Positions 34,439 to 42,503 of a stretch of 64,000 nt of DNA are shown in pieces. The position numbers and the translations under genes are program-made. Under the pieces are notes generated by a model. That model was given only the letters and a program-made list of their open reading frames with translations, did not search any database and was not told the DNA's origin. Origin of the DNA: Clostridiales bacterium (GTDB lineage: Bacteria; Bacillota; Clostridia; Oscillospirales; Oscillospiraceae); assembly GCA_003150355.1 (NCBI GenBank), contig QAMJ01000023.1, positions 124,001 to 188,000 on the forward strand, written 5' to 3'. Within the stretch, counting starts at the first letter, position 1. Each line of letters opens with the position of its first letter.

Positions 34439-34996
34439 ATGGCTACGTCTACAAAAAAGGCGCTTGCGGCAGCGCTGAAAAAGATGATGGAGGTCAAACC
34501 GATAGATAAGATCACGGTCAAGGATCTTGTCGAGATATGCGGGGTGAACAGGCAGACTTTCTATTACCACTTTGACGATGTGTATGATCTGCTTGAGTGG
34601 GTGTTCGAGGAGGACGCAAACGCGAACCTCCCGAAAGAGGTCGTGTACGATCGCTGGAAGACCGATGTTATAATGTGGATCAAGTATCTGCAGGAGAACT
34701 CGACTTTTGCGCTGAACGTGTATAACTCCAACAGCAGGCTGTATATGCTCCGCTATATCAAGGGCAGGCTTCAGGAGTGCATACGCAGCTTTGCGGATAT
34801 CGTCGCCGAGGGGCGCAATATAGAAAAGCAGGATTTCGAATTTGTCGTTGAATTTTACTCCGAGTGCGCGATAGGCTTTATTTCCTATTGGCTCGATATG
34901 GGGATGCAGTTCCCGAGAGAGATAGTTGAGGAAAAGATACTGCGCGTTATGGACAACAGCGTTGAGAATCTCATGGAGCGCTTCCAGACAAAGTGA
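34439..34996 (+). CDS. TetR/AcrR family transcriptional regulator (DhaS-like)
   Basis: A 185-residue protein with an N-terminal TetR helix-turn-helix (ITVKDLVEICGVNRQTFYYH near residue 25) and a C-terminal all-helical domain of the TetR_C_8 kind found in dihydroxyacetone-kinase regulators (DhaS). DhaS itself is a co-activator; no dha genes are nearby, so the target is unknown. The gene has its own promoter and terminator. No inverted-repeat operator was recognised right at the promoter. Confidence 0.85.
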   Translation: MATSTKKALAAALKKMMEVKPIDKITVKDLVEICGVNRQTFYYHFDDVYDLLEWVFEEDANANLPKEVVYDRWKTDVIMWIKYLQENSTFALNVYNSNSRLYMLRYIKGRLQECIRSFADIVAEGRNIEKQDFEFVVEFYSECAIGFISYWLDMGMQFPREIVEEKILRVMDNSVENLMERFQTK

Positions 34997-35004
34997 ACAG
35001 GATC

Positions 35005-35043
35005 AAAAAAGCTTGCAGGTACATTATGCCTGCAGGCTTTTTT
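35005..35043 (+). terminator. Terminator after the TetR-family gene
   Basis: A 15-bp stem with one G-T wobble (35005-35019 with about 35029-35043), flanked by A and T runs. Confidence 0.8.
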
Positions 35044-35065
35044 GCGTCTGAATGCGGAATAATAA

Positions 35066-35094
35066 TTGACATTATCTGCCCGTAGGATTATTAT
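35066..35094 (+). promoter_or_regulatory. Promoter of nadE
   Basis: TTGACA, 17 nt, TATTAT, about 35 bases before the start codon. Confidence 0.65.
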
Positions 35095-35128
35095 TTCCTA
35101 TATTTCGGTGAGCCGGAGGTGCATTGAT

Positions 35129-37048
35129 ATGAAGTTCGGGTTTATTAAAGTGATGGCGGCAAGCCCAAAGCTCAAGGTGGGCGACACAGCCTATAATCTT
35201 GAGAGCGCCCGGGAGTGCTTTGACGAGGCGGAGCGTGTGGGTGCAAACCTCCTTGTGTTCCCGGAGCTGCACCTGACAGCCTACACCTGCGGCGACCTGT
35301 TCTATTCCGACACGCTGCTTGACGGCGCACTCGAAGCCCTGGAGGCGCTGCGGGACTATACATCCGGAAAGCGCTGCATGGCGGTGATCGGTGTGCCGGT
35401 GAGGACGGGAGGAAAGCTCTATAACTGCGCTGCTGTTATCCAGAACGGTGCGGTGCTTGGAGTTGTGCCGAAGACGGTGCTGCCGAATTACGGTGAGTTT
35501 TATGAGAAGCGCCAGTTCAGCTCTGGAGCGGACTACCGCGGAGAGAACACGATAAGGATCGCGGGATGGGATGTCCCGTTCGGACGCGACCTGTTGTTCT
35601 GCTGCCGGGAGATGCCGGATTTCGTGCTCGGCGTGGAGATATGCGAGGATCTCTGGGCACCAGTCACGCCGTCGACCGGGCTGTGTCTTGCGGGGGCAAC
35701 GGTGATAGCGAACCTCTCGGCTTCGAACGAGCTGATAGGGAAAAACGATTACAGACGGCTGCTGGTGTCGTCTGCATCGTCGCGGCTCATCTGCGGTTAT
35801 GTATATGCGAACGCGGGGCATGGAGAATCCACGCAGGACATGGTCTTCTCCGGGCACAGCCTTATATACGAAAACGGACAGCTTCTTGCGGAGAAGAAGC
35901 CCTTTGCAAAAAACGGGCTTATCGCGACTGAGATAGACCTCTTCAGGCTGCGCTTTGAGCGGCACAGGAACACGAGCTTTGACGAGAGCAGCGCGCCCGA
36001 ATGCCGGCGCGTATACTTCAGCCAGGAGCTGAGAGACACGGAGCTTACGCGGCACATCGCGCGCCGGCCTTTCGTGCCTGCCGACGGGGAGATACTCGCC
36101 GAGCGCGCCGAGGCAATACTGAGCATACAGTCGGACGGGCTGATGCGGCGCATAGAGCACACGGGCTGCTGCAAGGCGGTGATCGGTATATCCGGCGGCC
36201 TTGACAGCACGCTTGCGCTGCTGGTCATGGTCAGGGCGATGGACATGCTTGGAAGACCAAGGGAGGATATTGTCGCGGTCACGATGCCCTGCTTCGGGAC
36301 GACAGAACGCACGCGCAGCAACGCCGAAAAGCTCTGCGAGGAACTGGACGTCAGCTTTATGACGGTGGATATAGGCGCGGCGGTCAGGCAGCACTTTGCG
36401 GATATCGGGCACGACGAGGGCTGCACAGACGTGACCTATGAGAACTGCCAGGCGCGCGAGCGCACGCAGGTGCTCATGGATATAGCGAACCAGAACGGCG
36501 GCATAGTCGTCGGCACGGGCGACCTGTCGGAGCTTGCGCTCGGCTGGGCGACCTATAACGGCGACCATATGTCGATGTACGGCGTCAACGCATCTGTCCC
36601 CAAGACGCTCGTGCGGTATATTATAGAATACGAAATGGGGCGCTGCTCCGCAGGCGCTGCCGCGGTGCTGAAAGATATACTCGACACGCCTATCTCACCT
36701 GAGCTGCTGCCCGCGGACAATGGGAGCATCACGCAGAAAACGGAGGACATCGTAGGTCCATACGAGCTGCATGATTTCTTCCTGTACCATATGCTGCGCA
36801 GCGGCGCATCCCCGGCGCGGATATTCCGTCTGGCATGCTATGCATTCGACGGGGAATACGACAGGGATGTGATACTGCACTGGCTGCGAACTTTCCTGCG
36901 CAGGTTCTTTGCGCAGCAGTTCAAGCGCTCCTGCCTGCCCGACGGGCCGAAGGTCGGCACGGTAACGCTCTCGCCGCGTGGCGACTGGCGTATGCCGTCC
37001 GACGCATCAGCGCGGCTGTGGCTGGAGGAAGCGGAAAGACTGGAATAA
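35129..37048 (+). CDS. nadE: Glutamine-dependent NAD+ synthetase
   Basis: A 639-residue two-domain enzyme amidating nicotinic acid adenine dinucleotide with glutamine-derived ammonia. The N-terminal nitrilase-type glutaminase (residues 1-290) has FPELHLTAYTCGD near 43 and the nucleophile Cys in GVEICEDLW near 172. The C-terminal synthetase has the ATP pyrophosphatase loop GISGGLDSTLALL near 352. Length is normal for the long bacterial and eukaryotic form. The ATG at 35129 follows CCGGAGG; the longer frame from 35066 would start inside the promoter. The gene is monocistronic. Confidence 0.95.
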   Translation: MKFGFIKVMAASPKLKVGDTAYNLESARECFDEAERVGANLLVFPELHLTAYTCGDLFYSDTLLDGALEALEALRDYTSGKRCMAVIGVPVRTGGKLYNCAAVIQNGAVLGVVPKTVLPNYGEFYEKRQFSSGADYRGENTIRIAGWDVPFGRDLLFCCREMPDFVLGVEICEDLWAPVTPSTGLCLAGATVIANLSASNELIGKNDYRRLLVSSASSRLICGYVYANAGHGESTQDMVFSGHSLIYENGQLLAEKKPFAKNGLIATEIDLFRLRFERHRNTSFDESSAPECRRVYFSQELRDTELTRHIARRPFVPADGEILAERAEAILSIQSDGLMRRIEHTGCCKAVIGISGGLDSTLALLVMVRAMDMLGRPREDIVAVTMPCFGTTERTRSNAEKLCEELDVSFMTVDIGAAVRQHFADIGHDEGCTDVTYENCQARERTQVLMDIANQNGGIVVGTGDLSELALGWATYNGDHMSMYGVNASVPKTLVRYIIEYEMGRCSAGAAAVLKDILDTPISPELLPADNGSITQKTEDIVGPYELHDFFLYHMLRSGASPARIFRLACYAFDGEYDRDVILHWLRTFLRRFFAQQFKRSCLPDGPKVGTVTLSPRGDWRMPSDASARLWLEEAERLE

Positions 37049-37069
37049 TAAACAAAACAGATATTAAGC

Positions 37070-37100
37070 TATCGGGGCACTTTTGCCCCGATATTTTTTT
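37070..37100 (+). terminator. Terminator after nadE
   Basis: A perfect 10-bp stem (37070-37079 with 37084-37093) followed by seven T residues. Confidence 0.85.
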
Positions 37101-37122
37101 GCCGAAGTTTATATGAATCAGC

Positions 37123-37151
37123 TTGCACGAAGAATAAGCGTATAGTATACT
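37123..37151 (+). promoter_or_regulatory. Promoter of the signalling cluster
   Basis: TTGCAC, 17 nt, TATACT, upstream of the truncated kinase and possibly driving the PP2C/FHA genes after it. Confidence 0.6.
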
Positions 37152-37199
37152 GATAATATCAATAAATACAAAAAAACAAAATACGCGGAGGAGAAAGAG

Positions 37200-37619
37200 A
37201 TGTCGGAATACTGCCCGTCGTGCATGGCGGAGAACGCAGACAGCGCGGAGAAGTGCAGCATCTGCGGCGGTGATATGCACGTGCAGAACAGGCAGCACCA
37301 GTTGCCGGTGATGACGATATTGGAGGGACGCTATCTCATAGGCAAGGTGTTGGGTGAGGGCGGATTCGGTATTACATATATAGGGCTTGACCTGCGGCTT
37401 GAAGAGCGAGTGGCCATCAAGGAATTCTATCCTACGGGCTCGGTGACACGGTATGCCAAGCACTCCGAGGCGGTCGAGGCGACGAGCGCAGAGGGAGAAA
37501 TACTGCTCGAACGGGAGAGGGAAAAGTTCTTGAACGAGGCACGGACAATGTCGCGCTTCAGCGGCGAGAGCAGTATAGTGCATGTGAAGGACTTCTTCTA
37601 CGCGAACTCCACGGCATAA
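37200..37619 (+). pseudogene. Truncated zinc-ribbon Ser/Thr protein kinase
   Basis: The 139-residue product opens with a zinc ribbon (CPSC near residue 5, CSIC near 19) and continues into a kinase N-lobe: glycine loop LGEGGFGITY near 50 and the ATP-anchoring Lys in RVAIKEFYP near 70. Translation stops at TAA just after KDFFYANSTA, exactly where intact relatives continue into the hinge and C-lobe. No HRD catalytic loop or DFG motif exists, and the next 64 bases before the PP2C gene do not encode them in any frame. It cannot be an active kinase. AGGAGG-like bases precede the ATG and a promoter is intact, so a short protein could still be made. Confidence 0.8.
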
Positions 37620-37683
37620 GCATTCATATATACAAGGCAATCAGGAAGCTGGTCGCATAAGACCTGAAAACGGAGGTGGAGCT

Positions 37684-38427
37684 ATGCGTTGGGATATTGC
37701 AATTCTGAGCGAACCGGGCGAACGGGAAAATAACGAGGACTGCGTTGCGGTGACATCGGGAGATGCCGGGATCTGTACCGTACTGTGCGACGGACTCGGC
37801 GGACATGACGCGGGAGAGGTAGCTTCAAAGTGCGTATGTGACAGCGTCACGGCTGCCTTTGAAAAGGCTCCGGAGGGAGCCGACATTGGCGAGCTTGTCT
37901 GCGAACTCATTCAGAACGCGCAGGACGAGCTTATGAAAATGCAGATCGAGCTTGACAAGCAGAACGGGATGAAAACGACTGCCTGCTGCCTGCTGATACA
38001 GGACGGAACCTATGTCGGAGACAGCCGCATTTATCAGTTCAGAAAGAATAAGGTGCTCCTCAGATCGTCGGATCATTCTATACCTCAGTATCTGGTGAAC
38101 ATCGGAGAAATAAAGGAACGCGATATACGTCACCATCCTGACCGCAACAAGCTGCTGCGGGTCATGGGTTCTGAGTGGGAGACCCCGCGCTACCAGCGCC
38201 TGAAGCTGGAGGAACCTGAGTGCGGCGACGCTTTTCTGCTCTGCACCGACGGGTTCTGGGAATGGATAGAAGAAAAGGACATGGAGCGTTTTCTCAAGCG
38301 CGCGTCATGCAGCGAGGAATGGCTGAACACGATGAAAAAATTTATATACGCGCGAGGAAGAGGCAACAGGATGGACAACCTTTCCGCAATTGCCATCATG
38401 CGTGTTGAGGGCGATGACGGCGGATGA
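37684..38427 (+). CDS. PP2C-family protein phosphatase
   Basis: A 247-residue soluble PP2C enzyme. Metal and phosphate motifs are visible: ERENNEDC near residue 13, CDGLGGHDAGEVAS near 38, VGDSRIYQF near 112, LCTDGFWEW near 186 and MDNLSAIAIM near the end. Compared with relatives, the strand before GDSR looks two or three residues short (DGTYVGDSR), which may reflect a small in-frame deletion. It sits between a broken kinase and an FHA protein and overlaps the latter by 14 bases. It is distinct from the housekeeping prpC at 23129. Confidence 0.85.
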   Translation: MRWDIAILSEPGERENNEDCVAVTSGDAGICTVLCDGLGGHDAGEVASKCVCDSVTAAFEKAPEGADIGELVCELIQNAQDELMKMQIELDKQNGMKTTACCLLIQDGTYVGDSRIYQFRKNKVLLRSSDHSIPQYLVNIGEIKERDIRHHPDRNKLLRVMGSEWETPRYQRLKLEEPECGDAFLLCTDGFWEWIEEKDMERFLKRASCSEEWLNTMKKFIYARGRGNRMDNLSAIAIMRVEGDDGG

Positions 38428-38929
38428 GTTCATCGCCGATTTTACGGATTATGCCAAGCAGGAAAAGGCCACGGATATTCAGGACACCGACGGAACGAAG
38501 TTCATCGAGACGAAGGGCAACCTGTTCGATAAGCTGAAAAAAGCCGTGAAGCAGACGTTCGGCTCCGCAGACAAGACGAAACGTCAGGGAGCGCAGGCCT
38601 ATATTGACGTGATCGAGGGAATGAACCGCGGCGCGCGGCTCGTGCTGGAGCCGGGGAGACAGTACCTTATTGGTCGGCAGGAGGACATGTGCGACCTTGT
38701 AGTGTCGAACAACTCGGTCATAAGCCGTGTGCACTGCGCGGAGAAATTCGACAGCGCAGAGGGAACGGTGACGATCTACGATAAGTCCAGCAACGGTGTC
38801 ACGCTCGGCGACGGGCGGAGCCTTGGCGGAGGAAGCGCTGTTCTGAGCACAGACTGTATGGCGGCGCTTTCGGAAGGAGAAGTTATTTTGAACATAGTTA
38901 TTAATAAGAACCGGGGGAATGAAGGATGA
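38414..38929 (+). CDS. FHA-domain protein
   Basis: About 171 residues. The N-terminal 60 residues are charged and without a recognised domain. An FHA phosphothreonine-binding domain follows: YLIGRQEDMCDLVV near residue 82, the SRVHC serine/His element near 100 and KSSNGVTL near 120, matching the GR, SxxH and NG signature positions. FHA proteins usually dock kinase-phosphorylated partners, which fits the kinase/PP2C neighbours. The start is taken at the ATG at 38414; the frame is open further to a TTG at 38390. The end overlaps the next gene by 4 bases. Confidence 0.85.
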   Translation: MTADEFIADFTDYAKQEKATDIQDTDGTKFIETKGNLFDKLKKAVKQTFGSADKTKRQGAQAYIDVIEGMNRGARLVLEPGRQYLIGRQEDMCDLVVSNNSVISRVHCAEKFDSAEGTVTIYDKSSNGVTLGDGRSLGGGSAVLSTDCMAALSEGEVILNIVINKNRGNEG

Positions 38930-39873
38930 GAACAGAATGGATAGTTTTGGCGGCTGCGCTTCAGGAGACGCAGTCGGGCGGAGTACGCCTCGCCGGCATC
39001 ATACTGGCCGCAGTCGGATTCGTCCTGATAGCTGCCGGAATAATATACGGACTCGGCGGCAAAAAGGAAGCTGCCTATAAACCGAACAAGACGAATAAAC
39101 CCGAGGCTATCACCGTCACGGCAGAGAGCATAATCGGCGACAGAAAGTATCAGCAGGACTTTTTCCTGTTTACTCCCGATACCAACAGCGAGGCCGTGAA
39201 GGACTCCGGCATGCTCGCGATAGTATGCGACGGCATGGGCGGCATGGAGGGAGGCGAGATCGCAAGCCGCATGTGCGCGGAGCTTGTATATAACGGCTAC
39301 TATCAGATGGGCAAGGTCGACGATGTGTGTCAGGTACTCAAGGAGCTTGTCACGGCGGCGGATGATGAGGTCTCCGCGATCACCGACCAGAGCGGAAGAA
39401 AGCTCCGCAGCGGCACGACGGCCATTGCGGTAGTCGTCCGCGGCAGCAAGGCATATTGGGTATCCGCGGGAGACAGCCGAATCTACTACCTGCATAACGG
39501 GCGGCTCGAACGGATCACGCGCGACCATAACTTCCGCCTGCTGCTTCAGGAGCAGTGCAACGCCGGATACATCACGCAGGAGGAGGTCGAGACCGACGGC
39601 CAGAAGGAAGCGCTCATAAGCTATGTCGGCAAGGGCGGCAACCTTCTGATCGATACGGGCGTGATCGAGTTCGGCTCGGCGAAGGACGACATGATACTTC
39701 TTTGCTCCGACGGCCTGTACAAGGCGCTGCCGGAAGAGGATATACAGAGACTGATGCTCCAGCATGCCGGCAACAGCATGCATCTGCCCAAGGTGCTCAC
39801 GCGCGCGGCAATGGCGGGCGGCAGACCGGGCAAGCATGACAATATCACCGTTCTCACCGTGAGCAAAGGATAG
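38926..39873 (+). CDS. Membrane-anchored PP2C-family phosphatase
   Basis: A 315-residue protein with an N-terminal membrane helix (about residues 20-43) and a cytoplasmic or juxtamembrane PP2C domain. Motifs: SIIGDRKYQQDFF near 68, CDGMGGMEGGEIAS near 101, SAGDSRIYYL near 182, LLCSDGLYKAL near 259 and KHDNITVLTV at the end. It overlaps the FHA gene start-to-stop (ATGA). Two PP2C phosphatases in one operon with a now-inactive kinase is an unusual balance. The intergenic stretch after it carries an FHA-gene remnant. Confidence 0.87.
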   Translation: MRTEWIVLAAALQETQSGGVRLAGIILAAVGFVLIAAGIIYGLGGKKEAAYKPNKTNKPEAITVTAESIIGDRKYQQDFFLFTPDTNSEAVKDSGMLAIVCDGMGGMEGGEIASRMCAELVYNGYYQMGKVDDVCQVLKELVTAADDEVSAITDQSGRKLRSGTTAIAVVVRGSKAYWVSAGDSRIYYLHNGRLERITRDHNFRLLLQEQCNAGYITQEEVETDGQKEALISYVGKGGNLLIDTGVIEFGSAKDDMILLCSDGLYKALPEEDIQRLMLQHAGNSMHLPKVLTRAAMAGGRPGKHDNITVLTVSKG

Positions 39874-39895
39874 TGAACAGGAATATATAATACTA

Positions 39896-40072
39896 ACCTG
39901 CCCGCACTGACAGGATGCGGGACTTCCGGGCTTCAAGGACGACGAGGAGAAAACGATCGGCATCCTCCCCCCTATCATCAACAACAAAATAAAGTCTCCA
40001 GCATCTGCGGGTGCGGGCAGCGAGCAGAACGGTCCCTGCGTGGGCTGGATGGTGTGCATCGGCGGAGCCTGA
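39896..40072 (+). pseudogene. Remnant of a zinc-ribbon/FHA-domain gene
   Basis: In one frame the bases read T-C-P-H-stop, then GLPGFKDDEEKTIGILPPI and, further on, CVGWMVCIGGA before a stop. These pieces match the layout of a zinc-ribbon plus FHA protein common downstream of such PP2C genes: a CPHC knuckle, a KTIG segment, and the first strand of an FHA domain (VGWLVCIEGP in relatives). The second knuckle Cys is replaced by a stop codon, the FHA domain is lost after its first strand, and no start codon is usable. The match to relatives is from memory and is inference. Confidence 0.55.
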
Positions 40073-40748
40073 GACGGAGGATATCGTAACGGCGGCGACC
40101 GCAACCCCGGAACCTACACCGGAGCCGACTCCTGAGCCTACACCCGAACCGGCGGTCATACTGCAGTCAGGCGAGGCCGGCAACGCTGTCACGTGGCAAT
40201 TCGATTCTCACGGCGTGCTCACGTTCAGCGGCAGCGGCGCTATGAACAATTACAAGGACACCGGTTATACCGCTCCGTGGCGCGAATTCAAGGAAGATAT
40301 CAAGAAAGCCGTCGTCGAGGACGGTGTCACGAGCGTAGGGGAGTATGCCTTTGCCGACTGCACGAACCTCGAAGAGGCGGTACTTTCGGACACCGTTACG
40401 CTGATCGGCGCGCGGTCATTCAGCGAATGCACGAGCCTGAAAGGGATCGATATCCCGGACGGAGTTGAGGATGTCGGAGGCGCGGCTTTTTATGACTGTG
40501 GAGCAATGGAGAAGGTCACGCTCGGCGATTCGGTGAGAAAGATACGCGGCTATGCGTTTTTCCGCTGCGCGAGCTTTGACCATATCGAACTGCCGAAGAG
40601 CCTTATGATAATAGAGGAATATGCCTTTTATGGGTGCAGCGCCCTGGAGAGCATTCTCTACGACGGAACGCCGTATGACTGGATGAAAGTGACCGTCGAA
40701 GACGGGAACTATCCGTTCAAGGATACGCAGATAGGCACAGTCGGCTGA
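40011..40748 (+). pseudogene. Leucine-rich-repeat (BspA-like) C-terminal fragment, probably 5'-truncated
   Basis: The frame encodes up to 245 residues. After a Pro-Glu-Thr linker with repeated TPEP units come a WQFDSHGVLTFSGSGAM strand and four to five LRR_5 (BspA-type) repeats, for example YAFADCTNLEEAVL and SFSECTSLKGIDIP. Intact relatives carry a signal peptide, membrane helix or kinase domain before the linker. Here the only available start is a GTG at 40011 without a Shine-Dalgarno, lying inside the FHA remnant in a different frame. The most economical reading is the 3' part of a larger gene joined to the FHA remnant by a deletion near 40060. Expression as a short protein is possible but doubtful. 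Confidence 0.6.
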
Positions 40749-40760
40749 GAGGAGCAGTAA

Positions 40761-41174
40761 ATGGACAGCCTTGAAAGATTTGTTTCCGCACAGGCGCGGG
40801 ATTACGGCACGGCGCTTGCGGAGATACGCAGCGGCCATAAGCGCAGCCACTGGATGTGGTACATTTTTCCGCAGCTCCAGGGGCTCGGCATGAGCTCGAC
40901 GGCACAGTATTACGGTATCCGCGGCATTGAGGAGGCGAAGCGCTTCATTGCCCATCCGGGGCTTGGCAGGAACCTGCGCGAGATATCGAACGCGCTGCGT
41001 GCGCTTGACACCAACGACCCGGCGGCTGTTATGGGCTGGCCGGACAACCTCAAGCTGTGCTCATGTATGACTCTGTTTGAAGCGGCAGCCCCGGATGAGC
41101 CGGTGTTCGGCGCAGTGCTGGATAAGTTCTACGGCGGCGAAAGAGACAGCCTCACGCTCGAAAAGCTTAGATAA
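40761..41174 (+). CDS. DUF1810 family protein
   Basis: A 137-residue cytoplasmic protein with DUF1810 hallmarks: SLERFVSAQARDYGTALAEI at the N-terminus and KRSHWMWYIFPQLQGLG near residue 27. The biochemical role of the family is unknown; members are widespread and often acquired as single genes. It follows the LRR fragment by 12 bases with a GAGGAG Shine-Dalgarno and is followed by a bidirectional terminator. Confidence 0.9.
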   Translation: MDSLERFVSAQARDYGTALAEIRSGHKRSHWMWYIFPQLQGLGMSSTAQYYGIRGIEEAKRFIAHPGLGRNLREISNALRALDTNDPAAVMGWPDNLKLCSCMTLFEAAAPDEPVFGAVLDKFYGGERDSLTLEKLR

Positions 41175-41193
41175 AAAGTATAGGCAAACATCT

Positions 41194-41235
41194 AAAAAAA
41201 CGACTGCGGTCTCAAAAGAGACTGCGGTCGTTTTA
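41194..41235. terminator. Bidirectional terminator between convergent genes
   Basis: A 17-bp stem with G-T wobbles (41197-41213 with 41218-41234), flanked by A7 on the left and a T run on the right. It serves the DUF1810 gene on the plus strand and the anti-sigma-like gene on the minus strand. Confidence 0.8.
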
Positions 41236-41255
41236 TATGCAGCAATAGCTGAGTC

Positions 41256-42503
41256 TTACAGATTGGTATAATTAAAGCTGTCGGCGGCTTGGTTTACATA
41301 ATCCTCGGTCAGCTTCAGATCGGGATTATTGCCGAACGGATTTACATAAACGTTCATGACCATGAAGGAGCTGTCAAGGTAGGCATATATGTATGCATCC
41401 TCATCGCCCTGTGCGATATACAGCTCTGTGCCGTCGGGGGCGGTGCGTGTGCGGGTGAGGTACTTGGTATAATCCGTGACGATGGCGCCGATCTCATTAC
41501 CGGTGGCAAATTCGTCGCTGACGGTGTTGCGGATGTAGACGCATAGCTCCGCGCCGTCCTCCACCGGCAGCTCGCAGCACAGGCCGAAGGAACCGGTACT
41601 GAGGAAATAGAGCTTATCAAAGGCTGTCGGAACAGTTTTGAAAAAGTCTCCCTTGCAGCAGCGCTCGGTGAGCATACGCACAAACTCCTCAGGGCTGAAG
41701 CACCTGTCGGCAGGAGCGCCGTTTGCTATGGGGCGCTCATCCCAGTACAGCTTCGTTTCGCCGCTGCGCAGCCGCAGACCGTGCTTCTCCGCTATCTCTG
41801 CAAGCTTCGCGTCGCTTGCCTCGTCCCATGCGCCGTAATTCCAGTCGTATTTGCTCTGGTAGTATCCGCCGTAGAAGATTTGGGAAAGTTCAGTGATGTT
41901 TTCATATTCCTCTTCGCTTATCACAAAGAAGCTCGACTCGTCTTCGTATTCTATGACCGGTGCCGTCACCGGGTCTTTATAGATTCTCTGCTTAACGGGC
42001 TTCACAGTGTATGTGCCGTCGCCGTTATTGACATATTCCGGTTCCTCGGTTGAGCTGCCGTCATAGAACCGGCCTACGTTCGGCAGCATCTCATTCAGAT
42101 AGCGTTTCCACTCTTCACGCCGGTAGTCTGACCACTCCTTCGCCGCGGTGTTTATGTTCTCGACCCACGGCTGCATGCTCTCCGGGGCGTTCTCGGGCTT
42201 TGTCATACTGACGCCCGCGCTGTTGGACATGTCCCGCGTCTCCGTGCTTCCGTCCTCGTGCGTGACGGTAAAGTCCGGTATCCGGCCGATACTTTCGGGC
42301 TTTATTATCGCTTCTCTGAAACCGAGAAAATCAGATGCAAAGGCTGCGGCTGTGAAGAGCGATGCAAGCACCACGGCGATAAGCAGCGTGCGTACGACGT
42401 GTCTGCCGCTGCGCCGTTCTTTAGGATACAGGCAATCCATCGTCTCATCTATGAGCCGCCCATCGAGTCTGTCGAGCGACAGGAGAAAATCATAAGCGTT
42501 CAT
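41256..42503 (-). CDS. Single-span membrane protein, putative anti-sigma factor
   Basis: A 415-residue protein. A short cytoplasmic N-terminus (MNAYDFLLSLDRLDGRLIDE) precedes one membrane helix near residues 37-55, and a large exported domain of unknown fold follows, rich in Tyr, Asp and Glu. Its ATG overlaps the stop of the upstream sigma-70-like gene (ATGA) and follows AAAGGAGG. Sigma factor followed by a coupled single-pass membrane protein is the standard ECF/anti-sigma arrangement, so it probably holds the sigma factor until an external signal arrives. No known anti-sigma motif is visible, hence the caution. Confidence 0.6.
   Translation of the reverse strand: MNAYDFLLSLDRLDGRLIDETMDCLYPKERRSGRHVVRTLLIAVVLASLFTAAAFASDFLGFREAIIKPESIGRIPDFTVTHEDGSTETRDMSNSAGVSMTKPENAPESMQPWVENINTAAKEWSDYRREEWKRYLNEMLPNVGRFYDGSSTEEPEYVNNGDGTYTVKPVKQRIYKDPVTAPVIEYEDESSFFVISEEEYENITELSQIFYGGYYQSKYDWNYGAWDEASDAKLAEIAEKHGLRLRSGETKLYWDERPIANGAPADRCFSPEEFVRMLTERCCKGDFFKTVPTAFDKLYFLSTGSFGLCCELPVEDGAELCVYIRNTVSDEFATGNEIGAIVTDYTKYLTRTRTAPDGTELYIAQGDEDAYIYAYLDSSFMVMNVYVNPFGNNPDLKLTEDYVNQAADSFNYTNL

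Noticed and set aside
35072..36568. 498-residue open frame opposite nadE
   Set aside because: Shadow of nadE; no start context and no recognisable motif.
38390..38414. TTG at 38390 as start of the FHA gene
   Set aside because: It lies deeper inside the PP2C gene without a Shine-Dalgarno; the ATG at 38414 is the more ordinary overlap start.
40090..40150. Repeated TPEP-coding units as a tandem DNA repeat or CRISPR-like array
   Set aside because: They are simply a Pro-Glu-Thr linker in the LRR protein frame; repeat units are 12 bases with no spacers.
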